A DNA stretch of 53,044 nt. Origin: CAZGBT01 sp964524025. GTDB taxonomy: Archaea; Aenigmatarchaeota; Aenigmatarchaeia; CG10238-14; EX4484-224. Every line of letters begins with the position of its first letter. Positions within the stretch are counted from its first letter, which is position 1. A program made the position numbers and the translations under genes. Below, piece by piece: positions 6,940-13,109 of this stretch. The notes under the pieces were generated by a model that saw only the letters and a program-made list of their open reading frames with translations, was not told where the DNA came from and searched no databases. The stretch lies in contig CAZGBT010000006.1 of NCBI GenBank assembly GCA_964524025.1, forward strand, positions 1 through 53,044, read 5' to 3'.

Positions 6940-7821
6940 AAAATAGGTATCTAAGTTAACAACAAGAGGAAAAATACTCAATCTCATCCCGATTTTCTCC
7001 TTTCTTAGATTTAAAAACGAAAAATAGGAAGGTTTTTTAAATTTTGAAAAAGTAATCGTAACTTCCAAAATTCCTCCTTCGTTTAAACACTCATAGCCTT
7101 TCTCAAAAAATCTAGAATGAGATGTATAATCTATAACGTTGTTAGTAAGTAAAAAATCGAAATTCGCTTCCTCCCAGAAAAGGAAATCTTCGTAACAAAT
7201 TATTGGCTCTACCAACTTTGATTTAGGTAAAACTTCTGTCCAGCTGGGAATTGTATCTATTCTAGGATTTATTCTCGGAATAAAACCATCTCTTACTTTC
7301 TTTAACCTGAACATCCTATCAAAAACTCTATCGCCTTTATCAAAACCGATTTCTTTCAAAAAGGATACAAACTCCTTTTTAGCTTTTTTAACACATTCCT
7401 CGCTACAAGGTGTTGGGTGGTAAATTGTAGATGTGAAAAGGTTTATGAATTTATCTTGAGCGTGCAAAACTTCTGGTGAATAACTACCTAGAATTTGAAA
7501 GCAATTTAGTAGTAGTAATTCTTGAATTTCTTCGCTAGAAAAACCGTCCATCGCAAGCCTGCTAACATAATATTGAAAAACTATTGCAAAACAATCCCTT
7601 TCACAAACTCGAACAGACTCGCCACAAAGACCTCCTAGATAAAAGGCATAAATGATACCACCCACACATCCAAAATTCTTAAGCATGAACCTCCTAGCTA
7701 AATTCCAGCTATAATTAACATAACCTACAGAAAAATTTGGCAAGAGAAAGCTATTTTCAGAATTTCCTTTTAAACAATCTTCTGCAGCTTTCCTAATAAC
7801 TCTTCTATTTTCCTCCAACAC
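6925..7821 (-). CDS. Orphan protein with Cys motif and methyltransferase-like C-terminus, 298 aa
   Basis: No family is recognised. Residues 58-79 contain YAFYLGGLCGESVRVC and ERDCFA. The C73-x3-C77-F-A block matches the orphan at 2072-2959 in spacing and identity. The C-terminal 90 residues (NFDFLLTNNVIDYTS, FFEKGYECLNEGGILEVTITF, then KEKIGMRLSIFPLVVNLDTYFLRKL) resemble the last strands of a Rossmann methyltransferase. I see no SAM-binding GxGxG, so it may be a non-catalytic remnant of that fold. The start is GTG at 7821 with gaggaa a few bases upstream as a ribosome binding site; the next codon is TTG and could also initiate. Confidence 0.6.
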   Translation of the reverse strand: MLEENRRVIRKAAEDCLKGNSENSFLLPNFSVGYVNYSWNLARRFMLKNFGCVGGIIYAFYLGGLCGESVRVCERDCFAIVFQYYVSRLAMDGFSSEEIQELLLLNCFQILGSYSPEVLHAQDKFINLFTSTIYHPTPCSEECVKKAKKEFVSFLKEIGFDKGDRVFDRMFRLKKVRDGFIPRINPRIDTIPSWTEVLPKSKLVEPIICYEDFLFWEEANFDFLLTNNVIDYTSHSRFFEKGYECLNEGGILEVTITFSKFKKPSYFSFLNLRKEKIGMRLSIFPLVVNLDTYFLRKL

Positions 7822-7975
7822 AAATTCCTCTAGAATTAACTTTTAAATTACTAAAGTAGATTTCTCAATTAAAAAGTGGTGTATCTCTACCGGTGTTCTT
7901 TAAACCCACAAACTCTCTGCTTTCTTACCTACGCATCAACGCAAAAGAGATGGTTAGAAAAATTAAATTTTAAAT
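7822..7975. other. Intergenic region, 154 bases
   Basis: On the minus strand the right end carries AT-rich sequence following the 496-residue orphan's stop. The left end carries taatttaaaag about 30 bases before the GTG at 7821, a plausible TATA box for the 298-residue orphan, plus gaggaa near the start. A plus-strand frame here continues into the antisense of the neighbouring gene and looks like a shadow. No tRNA or repeat is seen. Confidence 0.4.
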
Positions 7976-9466
7976 CTACCTCATATCCTTCCAGAAAAAT
8001 TCTGGAGGTATCCCTATCACCTCTGGGATATCTTTTGAGAAAAAACGAGAACGAACCATTGGATCTATATCAAGACCCGTTGGATCTGGGAATAAGAGAA
8101 GCTTTCCAAAGTCTGTTGCAGCGGTAACTATAAGTCTATAAACGCTTCCTTTCTTAGCTGTTAGCTTTGAACTAAGACCTATCTCGGAAAGATAATGCTC
8201 TGCCCCTTCTTCTATGCTTAAGCCTGTTGAAAGTGCATATGCGTATATTAGTGGATGTAAAAATTGAGAAAGATTCCACGGAACGAGATACTTACTAAAA
8301 ATATCGTTTTTTAACTCAATCAATCCCCACGATTCAAGGTCTATAAAGCCAACCTTCAAACCTGTTTCTTCTTCCCAAGCCACTAAATGGTCTCTTGGAT
8401 ACCACATCATTCCACCACTTCGTTCTCCTCTGTTTCGAACATCAACAACTACATCCTCTCCCAAAAACTTATCAAATGCCCTAATGACATCCTTACCAGC
8501 GTTTACTAGAGCTACCTTCACGTCGTCTCTTTCTATTCTTCCCACAGCCACAGCCCCTCTTCTAAGAAATTTTTTTCCAAATCCTATTCTAAGAACGGCA
8601 AGGTCCTCGGCATCGACGGAAATTTCCTTAAGGCTTCGTTCTGAAAAACCTCGTTCATCGTATAACTTTATTAATACATCAGTTAGTTTGTTAGTTATAT
8701 CAACAAGCGATTGAGGAAAAGATAGAGTCTCATGATGGGGCAGTGGCATCCCTCTCTTTGAGCATTCCTGGAAGATTTGTTCTTCGTGTCTCGCATCATC
8801 TTCTTCCATCCCTCCTAACGGACGATAAGCAAAAATAGTTTGAGGGAATTCATCATTATGGTCATGTAAAGTCACTCCATGAAATATTCCGTAGGGAGCC
8901 CCTGCGACGGCAATTAAAAAATTATGACGACGTAAAAAAGTTAAAGCATCGTAGAAACCAAAAGAAATCTTTCCATCCTTTAGTTCACGAAGTCTCGCAA
9001 GGTCTATAGCATAGCCAGCCGCTGTTTTTAATAATTCCTCAGGGATTCCACTAGCTCTTAAAATCTCATAAAGCATTCCTAAAGACTCCGTCACTCCTTT
9101 GTATCCCAGTTGTGAAACGATTCTTTCAATAATACTTTTAAAATTACCTAGTTCACTGTCTAATATTTGAAGATGCTTTTCTGAATTTTCTATTTCATAT
9201 CTCTTCTCCATTTCCGCAGCATTTTTTAATAATTCCTCAACTTCTGGGAGTATCTTATTTAACTCCCTTAAAATATAACCTTCTAGAGGTGCTCCTACTC
9301 CTTTGTATTTTGCACTTTGAACAAGGATAGACCTTCCAGAATGTTCGCAACAAACTAATTCCTCTTCGGGAGCTGGCAATTCTTGCAAAATATCTGGATT
9401 AGCTAGTAAATAGTTAAGAGGTGTTAAAGGGACTTCTCCTTCGCCTTTAAAATAATAAGCCTTCAT
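7976..9466 (-). CDS. Orphan protein, 496 aa, atypical composition
   Basis: A large soluble protein I do not recognise. The middle carries FHGVTLHDHNDEFPQTIFAY (about 203-222) and a second histidine pair MPLPHHETLSFP. Later come SGGMMWYPRDHLVAWEEETG (about 357-376) and VGFIDLESWGLIEL. The conserved-looking His/Asp/Glu clusters suggest a metal or phosphate site. Codon use and base composition are visibly richer in G+C (gaggaagaag, gacgtcgt and similar stretches) than the flanking genes, a sign of acquisition from another genome. It is alone in its transcription unit, with 46 bases before the next gene. Confidence 0.6.
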   Translation of the reverse strand: MKAYYFKGEGEVPLTPLNYLLANPDILQELPAPEEELVCCEHSGRSILVQSAKYKGVGAPLEGYILRELNKILPEVEELLKNAAEMEKRYEIENSEKHLQILDSELGNFKSIIERIVSQLGYKGVTESLGMLYEILRASGIPEELLKTAAGYAIDLARLRELKDGKISFGFYDALTFLRRHNFLIAVAGAPYGIFHGVTLHDHNDEFPQTIFAYRPLGGMEEDDARHEEQIFQECSKRGMPLPHHETLSFPQSLVDITNKLTDVLIKLYDERGFSERSLKEISVDAEDLAVLRIGFGKKFLRRGAVAVGRIERDDVKVALVNAGKDVIRAFDKFLGEDVVVDVRNRGERSGGMMWYPRDHLVAWEEETGLKVGFIDLESWGLIELKNDIFSKYLVPWNLSQFLHPLIYAYALSTGLSIEEGAEHYLSEIGLSSKLTAKKGSVYRLIVTAATDFGKLLLFPDPTGLDIDPMVRSRFFSKDIPEVIGIPPEFFWKDMR

Positions 9467-9512
9467 CCTATTTGTTTATCACTTATTAGTTATAAAAGTT
9501 TATATAACACCG

Positions 9513-10250
9513 TTATACAAAATCCCTTATCGACTTCCTCTTTTCCAAATCTACTCCAAATGCCTTAAACATACTTATTGCATTAGAAAGCATTGCGTGA
9601 TTATTATTAAAAAATATGTAAGCTTTATCAGCCTTACTCCTTAAAACTTTTTGTTTCACTTCTTCTAGCTCTTCGCTAGTATAAAAATGGGAATACCAAT
9701 CGCTCCTACCATGCATCCTTAAATAAACAATTCCGTTAGTACAGTAAATTTCTCTAGGAAATTTAGTAAAATCTGGTGCATCAACGCTAACCAAAGTTAA
9801 ACCTAAATTTTTAGCCCATCCTATCCATTCTTTTGAGAACCACTTCAAATTCCTCCATTCTAAAGCAAATCTTTGCTCAAGCTTTGTTTTTTTATAGAAA
9901 GATGCTATTCTACTCGCTGATTTTGGAGTTAAAATTGGTGGTAGCTGAAACAAATAAAAGTCTATATATTCATCTAAAGGCTTGAACAACTTTCTAAATT
10001 TTTCCCAAGTTTTAAAAGCCCTTTCAGAAAATTTAAAGACATGGGTTACAAACCTGTTAACTTTAATGCTCCATCTAATCTTTTTAATCTTCATCTTATT
10101 GGCCCAACCTTTTACCTGCGATGGAAAGGGAAATCTATAAAAACTTGCGTTAAGCTCTACTGCATTTAAATCAGAATTCCTAAGATACCATTCAAAACCA
10201 TTAGGATTCCAAGAATACATCCAACCGCTGGTTCCAACAAAAATTTTCAT
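9513..10250 (-). CDS. DUF72 family protein (copy 1), 245 aa
   Basis: TIM-barrel-like protein of unknown activity. FVGTSGWMYSWNPNGFEWYL at the N-terminus, then LNAVELNASFYRFP, WSIKVNRFVTH, YLFQLPPILTPK, FALEWRN and VYLRMHGR are the ordered strand motifs of DUF72, and the length is normal. The ATG at 10250 overlaps the stop of the small HExxH gene as ATGA, so both are translated together. A second DUF72 gene lies 1.7 kb away (11932-12672) and is clearly divergent from this one (MIYVGCCGFSESQ start). Confidence 0.88.
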   Translation of the reverse strand: MKIFVGTSGWMYSWNPNGFEWYLRNSDLNAVELNASFYRFPFPSQVKGWANKMKIKKIRWSIKVNRFVTHVFKFSERAFKTWEKFRKLFKPLDEYIDFYLFQLPPILTPKSASRIASFYKKTKLEQRFALEWRNLKWFSKEWIGWAKNLGLTLVSVDAPDFTKFPREIYCTNGIVYLRMHGRSDWYSHFYTSEELEEVKQKVLRSKADKAYIFFNNNHAMLSNAISMFKAFGVDLEKRKSIRDFV

Positions 10251-10585
10251 GATAACAAGTATCTAAATTCCTTTTCTACCCTATAAGCTTGTTCTTCTAG
10301 ATAACTTCTAGAAAAATCAAAAATCCTTCCGCTGCTTTTCTGAGCTTTATGTACCAATTCATGAGTTAATACCAGCAAGAAAAGGCTTGCATCATGAAGA
10401 AGGTCTGCATCCAAGTAGATTTTTTCCGAATATAAATTGAATAACCCCAATATTCCTTTCCTTCTTAAATATGCTACTAAATAGATTTCAGATCTAATCC
10501 TCTCTTCGCTTAATCCAAACTTATTAGCTACAAACCTTTCTGCACGCCTTATTTTATCTTCAATCGTATAAAGCTGAAACACCAT
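10247..10585 (-). CDS. Small HExxH metalloprotease-like protein, 112 aa
   Basis: LLVLTHELVHKAQ (about 70-82) holds an HExxH zinc site, and the acidic helix YLEEQAYRVEKEFRYLL, about 18 residues later, could supply the third ligand as in gluzincins. No signal peptide is seen, so it is probably cytoplasmic. The family is not one I can name; minimal SprT- or DUF-type peptidases look similar. The frame opens at TTG 10588, and I chose the ATG at 10585. It precedes a DUF72 gene with a 4-base overlap. Proteolytic activity is inferred from the motif only. Confidence 0.65.
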   Translation of the reverse strand: MVFQLYTIEDKIRRAERFVANKFGLSEERIRSEIYLVAYLRRKGILGLFNLYSEKIYLDADLLHDASLFLLVLTHELVHKAQKSSGRIFDFSRSYLEEQAYRVEKEFRYLLS

Positions 10586-10614
10586 CAAAATTTATTTGGA
10601 ATTAAATTTTAATT

Positions 10615-11493
10615 ATGCCTGCAAATTTGCCAAGAGAATGGTTTTTAATAGAGGAAAAATTTAGAGAAGAAAAGGATATAAGAAGAAAAATAGAGCTTCT
10701 TAAGCAGCTAATAGCTATTACACCCAAACATAAAGGTACTGAAAATTTGCTTGCAAATCTAAGAAAAAGATTGGCAAAGCTTAGGAAAGAAAGTAAGAAG
10801 AAGAAGGGAGGAAAGAGAAAAGAATTTTCGATAGAAAAAAGAGGTGCTGCCCAGATCTGTGTTATAGGACTTACTAATAGTGGAAAATCTAGTTTGCTTA
10901 AAGCATTAAGCGGAAAAGAAATAGAAATAAGCGATTTGCCTTTCACTACAAAAAAACCTGAAATAAGGATGGTTAATTATAAAGACGTTCAGCTTCAATT
11001 TATAGAAATACCATCGACATTCGATAGCTATTTATTTGGCATACTTAATAATTGCGATTTGATCTTAGCTTTACTAGATTCAACTGAAGATGTAAATTAC
11101 CAGAAAGGTTTTATAGAGAGTATACTAAATCCAAAACTTTTATCCAAAACCATTTTTGTTGTAAATAAGATAGATAAGAGAAATGTTGATTGTAACTTTT
11201 TAAAAATTTCTGCTCTAAGCTCTTTTAATTTAGATAAGTTGTTAGAAGTTATTTGGAAGAAACTTAATTTGATTAGAGTTTATGCAAAACCACCAGGCAA
11301 AAAACCTGAAAAAATTCCAGTTACTTTGCCAGCTTCCTCTACAATAAAAGATTTTGCAGAAAAATTGAGAATTAGCATTGATAGAATTAAATTTGCAAGA
11401 GTGTTCGATTCTACAAAATTTAGCGGAAGAAGAGTTGGACTAGATTATAAACTTAAAGATGGTATGGTAGTAGAATTACATTTAAGATGCTAG
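10615..11493 (+). CDS. DRG/Obg-like GTPase with TGS domain, 292 aa
   Basis: Translation-associated GTPase of the DRG group. It has the N-terminal basic helix-turn region (RRKIELLKQLI...KRLAKLRKESKKKKGG, 23-67), G1 GLTNSGKS (85-92), G2 around T111-T112 in LPFTTKKPE, G4 NKID (184-187), then a C-terminal TGS domain (about 219-292: IRVYAKPPGKKP, PASSTIKDFAEKL). The G3 box is unusual. The expected DxPG is EIPS (131-134), so the Mg-binding Asp and the switch glycine are both replaced. The N-terminus is also shorter than in canonical DRGs. It overlaps the downstream deacylase gene by 7 bases. Confidence 0.82.
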   Translation: MPANLPREWFLIEEKFREEKDIRRKIELLKQLIAITPKHKGTENLLANLRKRLAKLRKESKKKKGGKRKEFSIEKRGAAQICVIGLTNSGKSSLLKALSGKEIEISDLPFTTKKPEIRMVNYKDVQLQFIEIPSTFDSYLFGILNNCDLILALLDSTEDVNYQKGFIESILNPKLLSKTIFVVNKIDKRNVDCNFLKISALSSFNLDKLLEVIWKKLNLIRVYAKPPGKKPEKIPVTLPASSTIKDFAEKLRISIDRIKFARVFDSTKFSGRRVGLDYKLKDGMVVELHLRC

Positions 11494-11939
11494 ACGAATC
11501 TTGGCTAAAACAATTTTTGAATGATAAACAAATTAATGCTGAAATAATCAGGTTTGAGAAACCAGTTATGAAAAGTGAAGAAGCTAAGAAACTTGTAAAG
11601 GGAAATATAGTTAAAACAATTCTATTAATCGTTGATGAAAAACCACTTATTTGCTTACTAAGAGGCGAAGATAGGATAGATTTTTCAAAAATTAAGAGGC
11701 TTAAGAATGCTAAAGAAGTTAGATTAGCAAAAGCTAAGGAAGTAAAAGAAATAACTGGCTATGACATAGGAGCTTTACCTCCTTTTGCGCATCTAAAGCA
11801 AATAGAGACTTTTATAGATAAAAAAGTAGAAGATTTAGGAATAGTATTTTGCGGTGGCGGTTCTCACTATTCATTGCTTAAAATCGATTCAAAAGATTTG
11901 ATAAAAATTTGTAAAGGAAAACTGGTTGATATTACTTAA
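11487..11939 (+). CDS. YbaK / prolyl-tRNA-synthetase-associated deacylase domain protein, 150 aa
   Basis: Single-domain trans-editing deacylase that hydrolyses mischarged aminoacyl-tRNA. The order KSEEAKKLVKGNIVKTILLI (about 29-48, with the conserved Lys in the strand after VKTI), KPLICLLRGEDRIDFSKI, KEVRLAKAKEVKEITGYDIGALPPF and GIVFCGGGSHYSLLKI matches the YbaK/EbsC fold, including GGG followed by the final strand. Its amino-acid specificity (Cys, Ala, Ser) cannot be read here. The gene overlaps the GTPase by 7 bases and the convergent DUF72 gene by 8. Confidence 0.85.
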   Translation: MLDESWLKQFLNDKQINAEIIRFEKPVMKSEEAKKLVKGNIVKTILLIVDEKPLICLLRGEDRIDFSKIKRLKNAKEVRLAKAKEVKEITGYDIGALPPFAHLKQIETFIDKKVEDLGIVFCGGGSHYSLLKIDSKDLIKICKGKLVDIT

Positions 11940-12672
11940 GCAACCTAATAAATCTTTTTGAATCATCTCTCATATAAACGTTATTAAACATAACAAAACA
12001 TTCTTTTGCTTTGATTTTTCTAACTTTCCCTTTTAAGCTTTTGAGATCTTTATCCGAATATTTATACTTATAATTTATCCTTTTACCTTCATAGCTCCCG
12101 TGCAGCCTAAAATAGCCGATTTTTTTCTTGCTCAAATAAGTAGGATTTCTTATCATTAGGTCGCATATATCTACAACTTCAAATTTTCTGCAGAATTTTC
12201 TTATGGATTTTTCTTCCCAACCCCTTAACTCAACTCCTAGAATGAAATCTTTTCTTTCAATAGTTTCAAAAAATTTTTCTGCATCCTTCCAATTTTCTTC
12301 TTCATCTCTAAAACTTGCAGGGAGTTGAATTACTAAAACTCTTGCTTCTAAAATTTCAGCGATCTTCAAAAATTCCATCCAAAACTTAAAATTCTCTTTA
12401 GTAGGTCTTAGATAACCAACTTTATCCTTCAATTTATCTAATTCAGTCTTGCTAAAGCCACTTCTCTTCCAAGTTGGCGACCTAGTAGGATGAGTAATAG
12501 CTTGGAAAACTTTTAGGTTAAAGACAAAATCCTTAGGAGCTTTTTCTCTCCATTTTTTTGCAAGATTTTCCTTTATCAATTTATAAAAAGTTTGTTGAAT
12601 TTCAATAGTTTTATAATCTTTAAAGTATTTTGCTTGAGATTCCGAAAAACCACAACAGCCTACATAAATCAT
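11932..12672 (-). CDS. DUF72 family protein (copy 2), 246 aa
   Basis: Second DUF72 paralogue. It shows IYVGCCGFSESQAKYFKDYK at the start, IEIQQTFYKLI, FVFNLKVFQAITHPT, LVIQLPASFRD, FILGVELRGWEEKSIR and GYFRLHGSYEG. These are the same strand motifs as copy 1 but far diverged, so this is an ancient duplication or two separate acquisitions. The ATG at 12672 overlaps the stop of the HIT-like gene as ATGA. DUF72 proteins have no proven activity known to me; the fold resembles xylose isomerase-like TIM barrels. Confidence 0.87.
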   Translation of the reverse strand: MIYVGCCGFSESQAKYFKDYKTIEIQQTFYKLIKENLAKKWREKAPKDFVFNLKVFQAITHPTRSPTWKRSGFSKTELDKLKDKVGYLRPTKENFKFWMEFLKIAEILEARVLVIQLPASFRDEEENWKDAEKFFETIERKDFILGVELRGWEEKSIRKFCRKFEVVDICDLMIRNPTYLSKKKIGYFRLHGSYEGKRINYKYKYSDKDLKSLKGKVRKIKAKECFVMFNNVYMRDDSKRFIRLLK

Positions 12673-13040
12673 TTTTTCTTAAAGTATCTTACATCAACAA
12701 CCTTTAACCAAGGTGTTCCTAAAATTTGTTCAAAATCTTCGCAGTTTGGATCCAAATCTGTAGCTACCAAATGCCAATGTTGAGGAACACTTCCAAACCT
12801 CGGGCTTAATATTACAAATTTATAAGTATAGTTAAAGACTTCCTTTCCTATCTTTTCTAAAACCCTAATTGCCCAATCTTCAACCCAGCCTGGTACTTTA
12901 TCAGAATGCTTATTATAAACTACCATTATCCTCCTTTTATGCCCTTTTTTATTTTTTGTCTCGCAAACCGTTACTATATCGTCTTTATAAATTATAAGGT
13001 TTTTTTCTAGGTTACATAAAGGACAATCTTTCATAACCAT
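12669..13040 (-). CDS. HIT-superfamily-like protein with N-terminal CxxC, 123 aa
   Basis: MKDCPLCNLEKNLIIYKDDI (3-22) resembles the zinc-knuckle start of many HIT hydrolases. GHKRRIMVVYNKHS (about 33-46) matches the HIT strand 'GH.LVVP..H', and SVPQHWHLVATDLDP (about 83-97) matches the catalytic region. Only two of the three motif histidines are present, with Pro in the first position, and the typical R/N contacts are weak. The protein may be a diverged nucleotide-binding member rather than an active hydrolase. ATG at 13040 or the ATG two codons downstream could be used. It is divergent from the Lhr gene and coupled to DUF72 copy 2. Confidence 0.5.
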   Translation of the reverse strand: MVMKDCPLCNLEKNLIIYKDDIVTVCETKNKKGHKRRIMVVYNKHSDKVPGWVEDWAIRVLEKIGKEVFNYTYKFVILSPRFGSVPQHWHLVATDLDPNCEDFEQILGTPWLKVVDVRYFKKK

Positions 13041-13109
13041 AATTTTATAAAACTTATTATTATAAGCAACTATAAACTTTATTTTCTCGAAAGTACAAAT
13101 TATTTAGCC
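13041..13109. promoter_or_regulatory. Divergent promoter region, HIT-like gene / Lhr helicase
   Basis: Sixty-nine AT-rich bases lie between divergent start codons. On the plus strand ctataaactt (about 13070-13079) is a TATA-like element some 35 bases before the Lhr ATG. On the minus strand cttataataataag lies about 25 bases before the ATG at 13040. No palindromic operator is evident. Confidence 0.45.

Noticed and set aside
7876..8127. Plus-strand 83-codon frame at 7876-8127
   Set aside because: Most of it is antisense to the 496-residue orphan; no promoter, no plausible protein pattern.
7976..9466. Reading the 496-residue orphan as an aminoglycoside-phosphotransferase-like kinase because of HGVTLHDHN and FIDLESWG
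   Set aside because: The two motifs are about 180 residues apart, too far for the HGDLH...D(F/W)E kinase layout.
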